Of a DNA stretch of 59,777 nucleotides, positions 48,895 to 57,722 are shown one piece after another (within the stretch, counting starts at the first letter, position 1; each line of letters opens with the position of its first letter). Under the pieces are notes generated by a model, which saw only the letters and a list, made by a program, of their open reading frames with translations, did no database searches and was not told the DNA's origin. The stretch is taken from contig CAKOLG010000005.1 in assembly GCA_934096175.1 (NCBI GenBank), positions 1 to 59,777 on the forward strand. Reading direction: 5' to 3'. The position numbers were made by a program, and so were the translations under genes. Source of the stretch: an uncultured Bacilli bacterium. GTDB lineage: Bacteria > Bacillota_I > Bacilli_A > RF39 > UBA660.

Positions 48895-51075
48895 CTATAA
48901 TTGTAGAGGATTATTATCTATTTCAAAATTAACTTTATTATTTAACATATATATTTCATCTAAATATTTTAAACAATGTGATAAATTATCATCTTTTTTA
49001 TATTTAATAATTATTTGAAAACGATAAATATTTTTTAATTTTAATATCGATGATGGAGTTGGTCCTAATAGTATTGTATCACTATTTAAATGTTTTTCTA
49101 AATATAATTTGGCTTTATTAATTTCAGTTGACGCTAAATTATAATCTTTTGAAGTAATTCTAATCATAGTTAGGTAAAAAAATGGCGGGTAATCTAGTTT
49201 ATGACGATTATGCATTTCATAATTATAGAATTTCATATAGTCATTTGCTGCAACACATTTTAAAGTATAGTTATCTGGATTAAAGGTCTGAATTATTACT
49301 TCACCTGGTAGAGTGCTTCTCCCTGCTCTACCCGCTACTTGACTTAATAAAGCAAAAGTTCTTTCGCCGCTTCTAAAATCTGGAATATTCAAAGTTGCAT
49401 CAGCATTGATTACTCCAACTAATGTTACCAGAGGAAAGTCAAGGCCTTTTGAAATCATTTGTGTACCAAGTAAAATGTCAAATTCATGTTTTTTAAATTT
49501 ATTAATAATATCTTCATGAGATCCTTTATTTTGTGTCGTATCGGCATCCATACGAATTATTCTAGCTTCAGGGAAAATATTTTGTAACTCCAATTCTAGT
49601 TTTTCGGTACCTAATCCATAATCATATAAAGAATTTTCATGACATTTTGGGCATACGTTTGTTTCGAAAACTGTGTAGCCGCAATAGTGACAACGTAAGT
49701 TTTTTGCCGATTTGTGATAAGTTAAAGTAATATCGCAGTGAGGGCATTTAAATGTATAGCCACAGTTTTTACAAGATATAATTGTCGAATATCCACGTCT
49801 ATTTAAAAGGAGAATAATTTGTTCGTTTTTGTTTAATCTTTCTTTTATTTTTGTTTTTAAAATTTCAGAAAAAATTGTATTTCTTTTTTTTAGTTCTGAG
49901 GCCATGTCAATTATTGAAATTTTAGGCAAAGTCGAGGTTCCTATTCTTTTGTTAAGCGCAAGATAATGATACACACCTTTTTGGGCGCGGGCCATGCTTT
50001 CTAAGGATGGTGTTGCACTTCCTAAAATTAAAGGTATATTGTTGTATTTGCTTCTAAATTCTGCCATATCTAAGGCATGATAACGTGGCATGGTGTCTTG
50101 TTTATATGTTTCACTATGTTCTTCATCAATAATTATAATACCCAAATTTTTAACTGGTGTAAAAATTGCACTTCTCGTACCAATTACGATGTGTACTTCA
50201 TCTCGAAGTATTTTTAAGTATTCGTCATATTTTTCGCCTTCTGATAATCCACTATGAAAAATTGCAACATCAGAGCCGAAACGAGAATAGAAACGTTCGA
50301 CGATTTGGGTTGTTAATGATATTTCTGGAACTAACATAATTGCTTTTTTATTTAGGGAAACAATTTTTTTAATGAGAGCAACGTATATTTCTGTTTTTCC
50401 TGAGCCAGTGATGCCATGTAATAAATAAGTTTCTTGTTTATTTAAATTTATGCTATTTACTACTTTTAGTTGGTCCTCACTTAATGGTGGAGATGCTTGC
50501 AGCTCTTTATTGTTATTAAGGCGATAAATTTGTTCTTTGGTTATTTTAATAATTTTTTTACTTAATAAAGTTTCTACGGCAGAATTAGATATAGAATTTT
50601 TTAATATTTTTTCTTTTTCTAATAAAGTTTTTAATATTTCAACTTGTTTTATACAACGTGTATTAGCATTGATATATGCAATAATTTGATTAGTTGGTAA
50701 AGCTAGTTCAATGTAAGTAAGATATTTGTTATAGTTTGTTTTTTGCTCTTTTACTTTTAAAGAGCTAGGCAACATGGTTTGATATGCAATGATTTTTGTA
50801 CATAATGTTTTTTTTTGTAAATAATCTCCTAGTTCTAATAATTCTGAATTTAAAACAAAATTTTTATCGACAATATCAATTATACTTTTTAATTCATAAG
50901 CATCTGAATAAGTTTGAGTAATTTCAATTATAAAACCATTTATTTTTTTAGTCGCAAATGGGACGATTACTTTCATACCAACTTTGGCTATATTTAATAA
51001 GTTATTAGGAATTATATAAGTAAAAGTTTTATCTATGCTTTTGGAATTGTATTCTATTAAAACTTTTGCATACAT
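48895..51075 (-). CDS. priA: Primosomal protein N' (replication restart helicase)
   Basis: The 726-residue helicase recognises abandoned forks and loads DnaD, DnaB and DnaI. It has the N-terminal DNA-binding domain, Walker A GITGSGKTEIY, the DEEH Walker B motif, LGSATPSLES, four zinc-binding CxxC pairs (CKNCGYTFKCPHC ... CHYCGY ... CPKCHE) and GTQMISKGLDFPLVTLVGVINAD plus AGRAGR. The ATG at 51075 follows AGGTGATT. Confidence 0.96.
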   Translation of the reverse strand: MYAKVLIEYNSKSIDKTFTYIIPNNLLNIAKVGMKVIVPFATKKINGFIIEITQTYSDAYELKSIIDIVDKNFVLNSELLELGDYLQKKTLCTKIIAYQTMLPSSLKVKEQKTNYNKYLTYIELALPTNQIIAYINANTRCIKQVEILKTLLEKEKILKNSISNSAVETLLSKKIIKITKEQIYRLNNNKELQASPPLSEDQLKVVNSINLNKQETYLLHGITGSGKTEIYVALIKKIVSLNKKAIMLVPEISLTTQIVERFYSRFGSDVAIFHSGLSEGEKYDEYLKILRDEVHIVIGTRSAIFTPVKNLGIIIIDEEHSETYKQDTMPRYHALDMAEFRSKYNNIPLILGSATPSLESMARAQKGVYHYLALNKRIGTSTLPKISIIDMASELKKRNTIFSEILKTKIKERLNKNEQIILLLNRRGYSTIISCKNCGYTFKCPHCDITLTYHKSAKNLRCHYCGYTVFETNVCPKCHENSLYDYGLGTEKLELELQNIFPEARIIRMDADTTQNKGSHEDIINKFKKHEFDILLGTQMISKGLDFPLVTLVGVINADATLNIPDFRSGERTFALLSQVAGRAGRSTLPGEVIIQTFNPDNYTLKCVAANDYMKFYNYEMHNRHKLDYPPFFYLTMIRITSKDYNLASTEINKAKLYLEKHLNSDTILLGPTPSSILKLKNIYRFQIIIKYKKDDNLSHCLKYLDEIYMLNNKVNFEIDNNPLQL

Positions 51076-51116
51076 AAAAATCACCTAGGGTTATTATACC
51101 ATAATAATTTATGTAA

Positions 51117-51147
51117 AGAGAAAAAGAACTTCTATTAGTTCTTTTTT
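51117..51147 (-). terminator. Terminator of deoD
   Basis: AAAGAACT and AGTTCTTT pair around a six-base loop and are followed by U-rich sequence on the minus strand. Confidence 0.75.
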
Positions 51148-51192
51148 CTGGCATCATTGATGCTAAGTATCACTTTTTCCCTTTTTATTAGC

Positions 51193-51918
51193 CTAAATTA
51201 TAGAATCTAGTGCTAATGTTATCATGTCATTTAGAGAAGTTTGTCGTTCTTCAACAGAAATAATTTTGTTAGTGTATTTTGAATCAACAGCTGTTACTAA
51301 AACTGCTGCTTCTCTTTTAAAACTATTTGCTATATGAATAAGACCAAAGCTTTCCATTTCTTCGCCTAAAATGTTTAAATTTTTAGGGGCGCGCGCTAGT
51401 AATGCATCATCATCTACGTATGGTCCAAAGACATCAGTTGTCATTAAAGTTCCTTTATGAATCTTTAGTTTTTTGCTATTTGCTACTTGCTCAATTTTTT
51501 TAACAAGGTTATTAGATGGTAATACAATATTACCTTTGTAACCATTGTAACTAAAGCCGTAGTTAGATGCAGTATAAACTTGGTCAGCTAAAATTATTTC
51601 AGGAATTTTAACTTCTTTATTTACGACACCACAGGTACCAATACGAATAATTTTTTGAACGTTGTAATAGTAAAACAATTCAAAGGCATATATTCCGCAT
51701 GAAGCCATTCCCATTCCTGAACCCATAACAGTTACTTTTTTGCCATTATAGTCGCCTGTAAAACCAAGCATATTTCGAACATTTGTAACTTGTTTTGCAT
51801 TTTTTAAAAAGTTTTCAGCAATGTATTTGGCTCTTAACGGATCGCCAGGTAAAATTACAACATCAGCTATTTCATCTTTTTTTGCATTTATGTGAAGTGG
51901 CACATTTTGTGGTTTCAT
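51193..51918 (-). CDS. deoD: Purine nucleoside phosphorylase, DeoD type
   Basis: The 241-residue enzyme splits purine nucleosides with phosphate. Signatures are VILPGDPLRAKYIAENF, TGDYNGKKVTVMGSGMGMAS, RIGTCGVV and GEEMESFGLIHIANSF, plus the catalytic Asp in AVDSKYTN. AGGAGG precedes the ATG at 51918. Its upstream region holds several TTTACAC/GTGTAAA repeats that may be operators. Confidence 0.95.
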   Translation of the reverse strand: MKPQNVPLHINAKKDEIADVVILPGDPLRAKYIAENFLKNAKQVTNVRNMLGFTGDYNGKKVTVMGSGMGMASCGIYAFELFYYYNVQKIIRIGTCGVVNKEVKIPEIILADQVYTASNYGFSYNGYKGNIVLPSNNLVKKIEQVANSKKLKIHKGTLMTTDVFGPYVDDDALLARAPKNLNILGEEMESFGLIHIANSFKREAAVLVTAVDSKYTNKIISVEERQTSLNDMITLALDSII

Positions 51919-51951
51919 AATAAACCTCCTCTATGATTACATTATATATCT

Positions 51952-52020
51952 TTTACACAAACTTTATACGTGTAAAGTAAAATATTTACACTTTTATTTT
52001 TAAAAAATGTAAATATTTAC
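51952..52020. promoter_or_regulatory. Cluster of GTGTAAA/TTTACAC repeats upstream of deoD
   Basis: TTTACAC at 51952-51958, GTGTAAA at 51970-51976, TTTACAC at 51985-51991, and the 12-bp palindrome GTAAATATTTAC at 52009-52020 form alternating inverted repeats. They surround the deoD promoter (TATAAT at about 51943-51948 on the minus strand) and precede the divergent zinc-ribbon gene. The regulator is unknown. Confidence 0.5.
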
Positions 52021-52108
52021 TATTGATATTTTATTGTTTTTTATTTACAGAAAGTTATACAAGATGTTAAAATATTATAAAATAGAATTAGAAAAGGATA
52101 AGTGATAG

Positions 52109-52834
52109 ATGATGAAATGTAATAATTGCGGGGCTCAACTAAATGGTACAGAGACCGTTTGTCCATATTGTGGTAAATCACCAGGTTTTGAAATGGTACA
52201 AAATGCAAATAATAGTCTTAGTAATAGCGAGTCTTCTTTAGTGCAAAATCAACAGGATGGAAAAGTTCAAGATAAAATTAATCGCAAGGCAAATAATAAT
52301 TCGAAGGTTAAAAAAAATATTTTGTTGGTTGTTGCTGGAATTATTATAATTGCCTTAATTACTCTATGTATTTATTTATTTGTTGCTAAAAATAATCAAG
52401 GTTTAGTTAATAACGATATTAACGAAGAAAATAGTAATACAAGTAAGATTAATGAAAACACTACTCTTTTATCTTGTACACGAAAAAATAATGTTTTAGA
52501 CGCTCAATACAAATTAAATTTTATTAATGATGAACTTAAAAATTATTCTTTGTTATATAGTTTGTATAACCTTGATGAAAGTAATATGACGAGCGAAGAA
52601 GCAGAAGATTTTATAAGTTATGCTTTTTTATACCCTACTTTGGCGCAATATAAAGAAGAAAATGGTGTTTCATTAAATATTAAGGAACTTGATAATAAAA
52701 TTGAGGTTGATTTTAATGTAAATTTAACTGAAGCTAGTGAAAATGTAATGTCTGAATTGTTAAAAGATTTTAATAATAAAGGATTAGATGATATAAAAGC
52801 AAAAATTACTAGTGATGGTTATATATGTCAATAA
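52109..52834 (+). CDS. Zinc-ribbon single-pass membrane protein (small relative of 39122-40507)
   Basis: The 241-residue protein has a zinc ribbon (CNNCGAQLNGTETVCPYCG), a short polar linker, a transmembrane helix (about residues 73-92) and an extracytoplasmic domain of about 145 residues with two cysteines (LLSCTRKNN and the final ICQ) that may pair. The same ribbon-linker-helix-sensor layout appears at 39122. AAGGAT precedes the first ATG. Function unknown. Confidence 0.78.
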   Translation: MMKCNNCGAQLNGTETVCPYCGKSPGFEMVQNANNSLSNSESSLVQNQQDGKVQDKINRKANNNSKVKKNILLVVAGIIIIALITLCIYLFVAKNNQGLVNNDINEENSNTSKINENTTLLSCTRKNNVLDAQYKLNFINDELKNYSLLYSLYNLDESNMTSEEAEDFISYAFLYPTLAQYKEENGVSLNIKELDNKIEVDFNVNLTEASENVMSELLKDFNNKGLDDIKAKITSDGYICQ

Positions 52835-52866
52835 AAAAAATTCGCAATAGAGCGAATTTTTTTTAT
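52833..52866. terminator. Bidirectional terminator
   Basis: AAAAAATTCGC and GCGAATTTTTT pair around AATAGA between convergent genes. Confidence 0.9.
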
Positions 52867-53265
52867 TTATTTTTGTTTTATAATCCCCCACCATGCTGGT
52901 AACAACTCAGCAAGAGAAGATGTTTTTAATGGCTTAAGAGAAATTAAAATTGATATTTCCTCATAATTTTGGCATAATTCTAAAATTGGTTCAAGTAAGT
53001 TTAGTTGAGGTATTACAATTTCACCAAGTTCATTTATAAGGATAATTTTGGTAATATTTTGATCATAAGTAAGCATTTGGTTAATAGCATTAGTAATAGA
53101 ACTTGTTATATTACCTGAAGTATTAATATCAGTTCCTATGTAATTTTTTCCAGCTGTTGTTTCTATTAAACAATACGTTCCACCTAGTTTCACAAATGGC
53201 GATATTATTTGAGATTTAACATTGGAAAGGAGTTTTTCATATAAATTTGACCAATTATCTTCCAT
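52867..53265 (-). CDS. Cytidine-deaminase-fold pseudoenzyme
   Basis: The 132-residue protein has the length and order of motifs of small cytidine deaminases: PFVKLGGTYCLIETTAGKNYIGTDINTS aligns with PYSKFxVGAAL...GxxYxGxNIENAS, and the tail SSLAELLPAWW aligns with the family's ELLPxxF. The zinc ligands are gone: CAE is replaced around NITSSIT, and PCxxC around IPQLNLLEP. It therefore should not deaminate by the known mechanism. The ATG at 53265 follows AAGGTTT and a good promoter (53287-53315). Confidence 0.6.
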   Translation of the reverse strand: MEDNWSNLYEKLLSNVKSQIISPFVKLGGTYCLIETTAGKNYIGTDINTSGNITSSITNAINQMLTYDQNITKIILINELGEIVIPQLNLLEPILELCQNYEEISILISLKPLKTSSLAELLPAWWGIIKQK

Positions 53266-53286
53266 AAAAAAACCTTCTTTGGTTTT

Positions 53287-53315
53287 ATAATATCATAAAG
53301 AAAGTTTTTTGACAA
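53287..53315 (-). promoter_or_regulatory. Promoter of the deaminase-like gene
   Basis: On the minus strand TTGTCA (53315-53310), a 17-bp spacer and TATTAT (53292-53287). Confidence 0.65.
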
Positions 53316-54299
53316 TTAAGATAAATTAACTGTCATTTGAGGAGTAATATAGATATTTTTGCCACCTAATGCGGAATCATTAGTAAAGGTGTAAGAAATT
53401 GTTAATTTATCAATCTGCTTAAAATCTTTTTTAGGAATTTCTACAGTAAATATTTTTTCTGATCTGTAGTGTGATGAGGTTTGGAAATCTTCAAGGTCAT
53501 AAAGTGAATCATTTATAAATAGTTTATTAATAGTTATATTGAAATTTGTACTGCTTGAGGTATTTTTTATATCAAAATAAATATAATTATAGTCATTATC
53601 AGTAATCGTTTTATAGTAAGATATTGTAAAGTCAGACTTTTGATCTAAAACAGCTAAATTCTTTTTAGAATTATTTACAGATGTCAATTGAATAAAATTA
53701 ATGGTAAAAGATGTTTTTACGTTAATTGTTTCTTCGCCTTCTTTTAATGTAGCATTACCTAGGAATGTTAAATGGTTTAAGTCATTAATTTCTAAAGCAT
53801 CAAGTTCACTTTTTTTAATGGTAGCTTCAACGTCTTGCGATGAACCGCCTTGCAAAGTTAATTCAAAACTAGTATCTGTTTCAAAGCCATCAATTAAAAC
53901 TTTAGTGCATTTATATTCTACTTGCTCGATTGTATCATTAATTATTGTTAAATCAATTTTGTAACCTTCTTTACTAGCACTAAAATTATTAGCTTTTGCT
54001 TTTATTTTATCGTTGTAAACTTTATAGTATTCTACTTCACTAATGCCAGGAACAATTAGGTTTGATTCGCGATCATAATGTTTATATTGATCTTCCAGCT
54101 CTTTTTCGTAACGTTCAACTTCTTTATCTTCTTTTGTTTTAATCCATGGTATTTTTATGCCAAATATTTTACCAGTTTTAAAAGTTATAAATGTTAAAGA
54201 ACCAAATAAAATTATAATTATTGCAAGTACGATTAGGAAAAATGGTTTTTTTGATTTCTTTTTAGTTTCATCTATATATTCAAATTCATCGTTTTTCAT
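53316..54299 (-). CDS. Membrane-anchored extracytoplasmic protein, unknown
   Basis: The 327-residue protein has an acidic, lysine-rich cytosolic start, one transmembrane helix (about residues 20-40), a charged helical linker and two beta-rich domains of about 110 residues each that look immunoglobulin-like (patterns such as KIDLTIINDTIEQVEYKCTKV and YIYFDIKNTSSSTNFNITINKLFI). No catalytic motif is visible. No family recognised. Confidence 0.72.
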   Translation of the reverse strand: MKNDEFEYIDETKKKSKKPFFLIVLAIIIILFGSLTFITFKTGKIFGIKIPWIKTKEDKEVERYEKELEDQYKHYDRESNLIVPGISEVEYYKVYNDKIKAKANNFSASKEGYKIDLTIINDTIEQVEYKCTKVLIDGFETDTSFELTLQGGSSQDVEATIKKSELDALEINDLNHLTFLGNATLKEGEETINVKTSFTINFIQLTSVNNSKKNLAVLDQKSDFTISYYKTITDNDYNYIYFDIKNTSSSTNFNITINKLFINDSLYDLEDFQTSSHYRSEKIFTVEIPKKDFKQIDKLTISYTFTNDSALGGKNIYITPQMTVNLS

Positions 54300-54380
54300 T
54301 TCATCTCACCCTTATTATTGTTATAATTATATCATAAAATGAGTTTGATAAAAGATATATTAGTTGGTGAGGTTAATGAA

Positions 54381-55319
54381 ATGAAGAAAAAATTTTTGAT
54401 ATTTTTATGTTTATTTTTTAGTTTTACTTTATTTGTAGAAGCTAAAGAAATAGAAATTAGTAATAAAATTATTGAATTTGTAAAAATTGATGATTTTGAT
54501 TTACAAGGTTTTACAGTTGTAAATGATTCTCTTTTTATAGTTTTAGTAAATGATGATGAAACAAAATCTTTAGTTAAAGTATTTGATTTAGTAAACATGC
54601 AAGAAATATATAATTTAAATTTTGGTAGTTTAGGTCATGCTAATGATGTAACTTATAACAAGCGAACTAATAAAATTTATGTTTTAGCAGGAAGTGGTTC
54701 TAATAAAGTTTATGTATTTAATGGAAGTAATTTTAAATATGAAGAATGTTTGGAAGTTAATTTTTTACCTAGAAGTATTACTTACATTGAAGAAATGAAT
54801 AAATATGCAGTTAGACTTGTTACAAGTGGTTTTTTAGTAAATAGTGAGTGGGAATTTGATAGTAAATGGCCTTTTATTACTGGGATGAATCTTCGTAAAG
54901 ATGTTGGACGTCAAGGATGGGCTTATTATAATGGATATATTTATTATGCTAATTGGTCTTGGATTAGAATGGGCGGTAATGGTACTAACAATGTGATGGT
55001 ATACAATTTAAATGGAGAGAAAGTAGATGAATTATTAACTACTAATCAATTGGGAGAACTTGAAGATATTGCTTTTTATGGTAATAAAATGATACTTGGG
55101 TTTAATTGTTATGATAATAGAATTAGTTTTTATTGGGAAGAAGTACCTGAAATAGAAATAAGTAAAAATTTAGAAGAACTAAAAAATGATAGCGAAGTTT
55201 CCAAAGATATTATACAATACGAGAAAACCTATTATTTTTACTTACTTCCTATAATTGCTTTAATTTTAATTTGTTTTTTGCTAAAAAAATTAATATTTGA
55301 TAAAGCGGGAAAAAAATAG
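54381..55319 (+). CDS. Secreted or anchored beta-propeller-like protein
   Basis: The 312-residue protein has a signal peptide (MKKKFLIFLCLFFSFTLFVEA), repeated strands such as ANDVTYNKRTNKIYVLAGSGSNKVYVFNGSNF that look like NHL/YncE-type propeller blades, and a C-terminal transmembrane helix (about residues 282-300) with a basic tail, so it should be a type I membrane protein. GGTGAGG precedes the ATG at 54381; an upstream in-frame ATG lacks a ribosome binding site. The ligand is unknown. Confidence 0.75.
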   Translation: MKKKFLIFLCLFFSFTLFVEAKEIEISNKIIEFVKIDDFDLQGFTVVNDSLFIVLVNDDETKSLVKVFDLVNMQEIYNLNFGSLGHANDVTYNKRTNKIYVLAGSGSNKVYVFNGSNFKYEECLEVNFLPRSITYIEEMNKYAVRLVTSGFLVNSEWEFDSKWPFITGMNLRKDVGRQGWAYYNGYIYYANWSWIRMGGNGTNNVMVYNLNGEKVDELLTTNQLGELEDIAFYGNKMILGFNCYDNRISFYWEEVPEIEISKNLEELKNDSEVSKDIIQYEKTYYFYLLPIIALILICFLLKKLIFDKAGKK

Positions 55320-55350
55320 ACACTTTAATTTTTGTGTCTATTTTTTTAAA
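55311..55350. terminator. Bidirectional terminator
   Basis: AAATAGACAC and GTGTCTATTT pair around a ten-base loop with A and T runs on either side, between convergent genes. Confidence 0.9.
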
Positions 55351-56908
55351 TTTGATAAAAGTTAATTCTTAAATTACGATTATAGTCGGATAACAATTGT
55401 TCTATAAAATCGTTTAAAGTAATTTCCAAGACAAATGTACGATGGTAGTCTTTTTCACTAAAAGTATTAAACGTTAAGGTTTTATTTTTTAGATTAAATA
55501 CATAATTGCCTTTAATAATTGATTCTTTGATATATTTTATTTTAGTTTTATTAATATTATTTTTAGAAAGATTATTGTCTTTAGCATCAGTTAGATTTTC
55601 ACGTAATATTTTAATTTTTTTAACTAAATTTTCTAATTCTAAACAGCTATTTGCTAAATTATAATTATTATCAGATTTTGCTTGTCTGTCTTTTTTTGAT
55701 AAATGGCGACTTTCTGCTAAATATTTATTGATTTTGCGATTTTCTAAAACAACTTTTTTGTTAAGTGTAGATAAATCATTAAGAATTGTTTTGTATTCAA
55801 TAGTTTCGTAATCAATTATAGAGGGTTTTATTTCACTTAAATGTAACAATTCAAAGTTAAAATATTTTTGGAGATTTTCTTCGTCATACATATAAGTTAT
55901 ATAAAAGTTAGCTATTGCTAATGCTGTTTTAAGTTTGTTTTCTTGAACATCAAGATTAAAAGCCTTGCGGCATTCTTCAATTGAACAATTTGTTTTGTAA
56001 GCATGAGCTAAACTACGTAATAGTTCAAATGATAATAATAAATCATTTTTGTTTTTGACAGCATTACTATTTTGACAGTTAAAAGATTTTTTAATATATT
56101 CTTGTAATGTGTCATAATTTTCTTCATTAAATAATTTTTCAATCTTATTTTTTGATGATTTATTAAATATCGGTGTTGTTTTGTTTATTGATAAGTAAAA
56201 ATTTTCTTTAGATAAAATGCTATTTATGTCTTGAAGTTTTTTAAAATCATATTTATCAGTAATAGATAAAATATCGTACAAATATTTAATGTTTTGATAG
56301 TTAAGAGGTTTATGGTCTTTTCTAACAACAGAATATTCATAGATTTTTAGTTCTTTTAAATATTTTTTTAGATCTTTGTCTCGTGGTTCTTTAAATTCAG
56401 CCAATTTAAAGGAGTAAGTTTGATTATCATGAGATAAATATGAGCTTAAGTTTAAAGATGTTATTAAAAAGCTGGCAAACTCAACTAAGTAATTTGCATC
56501 AATAATAAGACCATTGTTGAATCTTACTGTATTGTTATTACTGCAGACGTAAGCGCCATGTGATAAAGCATCTATTATATATTGAATAAGAATTTCTTCA
56601 TTTTTCATAGCAGGATTCTGTCTTTTGAAAAAATTTAAACCTTTTACCTTATCTAAATAGTATTTCAATTCTTTTTTATCTATTTTATTATAAAATTTAT
56701 GTTTGTTATCATCATTATTAATTAATTGCAATGATGTATAAAGAATATCAAGTGTTGTACAATCAAAATCAGCTATAAATTTCATAGTTTTACTTTTTTT
56801 ATTTAAAATTTTTTCAACGTATATACTTAAAAATTCATTAGATTTGGACATTAAAACAAATGTATTTAGTTTAGATATGTTATCTAAAATAGTATTTCCC
56901 CTTTTCAT
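55346..56908 (-). CDS. Large lysine-rich soluble protein, unknown
   Basis: The 520-residue protein has no signal peptide or membrane helix. It is mostly helical, with many Lys, Asn and Leu residues and coiled-coil-like stretches in the last third (for example NSCLELENLVKKIKILRENL). I recognise no family. GGTGA precedes the ATG at 56908. It lies between a convergent propeller gene and the DUF523 gene. Confidence 0.7.
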   Translation of the reverse strand: MKRGNTILDNISKLNTFVLMSKSNEFLSIYVEKILNKKSKTMKFIADFDCTTLDILYTSLQLINNDDNKHKFYNKIDKKELKYYLDKVKGLNFFKRQNPAMKNEEILIQYIIDALSHGAYVCSNNNTVRFNNGLIIDANYLVEFASFLITSLNLSSYLSHDNQTYSFKLAEFKEPRDKDLKKYLKELKIYEYSVVRKDHKPLNYQNIKYLYDILSITDKYDFKKLQDINSILSKENFYLSINKTTPIFNKSSKNKIEKLFNEENYDTLQEYIKKSFNCQNSNAVKNKNDLLLSFELLRSLAHAYKTNCSIEECRKAFNLDVQENKLKTALAIANFYITYMYDEENLQKYFNFELLHLSEIKPSIIDYETIEYKTILNDLSTLNKKVVLENRKINKYLAESRHLSKKDRQAKSDNNYNLANSCLELENLVKKIKILRENLTDAKDNNLSKNNINKTKIKYIKESIIKGNYVFNLKNKTLTFNTFSEKDYHRTFVLEITLNDFIEQLLSDYNRNLRINFYQI

Positions 56909-56959
56909 ATTATTCACCTATTATTTATTATAACATACATATTATTTTTATGGTACCGT

Positions 56960-57382
56960 TTATTTTACAGAAATAATTTTTATACCATTTTCTTTTAGTA
57001 GTTTTGCAGTTACACCATCGCCAGGAATTTTGTTACCACTAAATGTGCCATCGTAAATAGACCCAAAACCACAAGAGGGGCTGTTTTGTTTTAGATATGC
57101 TATTTTTACATTTAATTTTTGAGCCAACTTAAGGGTTTCTGAAGCTCCTTTTTCAAATTGCATTGTGACATCAATGTTTGATTTATTAATTACTTTACCG
57201 TTTTTTATTTCTGATGGGATACGAGGTGTTGGTAATCCTCCATATATTTCAGGACAAATTGGAATAACATTTTTATTTTTTAATAATTTTAATAGTTCTT
57301 CATTATTGTTGTTTCCACCATTATATTTACAGTTAACGCCTAATAAGCAGGCGCTCACCATTACGTTTTCACAATTTTTCAT
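56960..57382 (-). CDS. DUF523 protein (TudS-like, [4Fe-4S] desulfurase family)
   Basis: The 140-residue protein has the conserved cysteines of DUF523: SACLLGVNCKYNG, PICPEIYGGLPTPR and QNSPSCGFGSIYDGTFSG. A DUF523 member (TudS) has been shown to be a thiouracil desulfurase that uses an iron-sulfur cluster. The substrate here is inferred, not known. The ATG at 57382 follows AGGTGATAAA. Confidence 0.9.
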   Translation of the reverse strand: MKNCENVMVSACLLGVNCKYNGGNNNNEELLKLLKNKNVIPICPEIYGGLPTPRIPSEIKNGKVINKSNIDVTMQFEKGASETLKLAQKLNVKIAYLKQNSPSCGFGSIYDGTFSGNKIPGDGVTAKLLKENGIKIISVK

Positions 57383-57475
57383 TTTATCACCTATTTTATT
57401 TTAGCATAAGTAATCAAGAGCTTGTAATAATAGTTGTAAATTGTTATAATTTTTTTGTTAAGCAAGGTGTTATGT

Positions 57476-57694
57476 ATGGATAATATTAAATGTGCAAAAA
57501 TTGAGTTTTTATTGAGTGAATATTTAAAAAAAATGAGTAATGATGATTATTTAAAATTGATTAATAACTGTCCAGAATTAAAAAAATACGATGAAATAAT
57601 GGCTAAGATAGATAATGGAGATTATCCAACAAACTATCTAAAAAATATTACTGATTTTGAATTAAATAAGATAATAAAATATTTAGAAAAATAA
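57476..57694 (+). CDS. Small soluble protein, unknown
   Basis: The 72-residue protein is helical and charged (EFLLSEYLKKMSNDDYLKLINNCPELKKYDEIMAKIDNG). AAGGTG lies seven bases before the ATG at 57476, and a terminator follows, so it is probably a real single gene. No family recognised. Confidence 0.65.
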   Translation: MDNIKCAKIEFLLSEYLKKMSNDDYLKLINNCPELKKYDEIMAKIDNGDYPTNYLKNITDFELNKIIKYLEK

Positions 57695-57722
57695 AACGCT
57701 TATAGGTTGAAGCGTTTTTTAT
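57693..57722 (+). terminator. Terminator of the small gene at 57476
   Basis: AAAACGCTT and AAGCGTTTT pair around a short loop, followed by a T run; it may also serve the convergent serpin gene. Confidence 0.85.
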
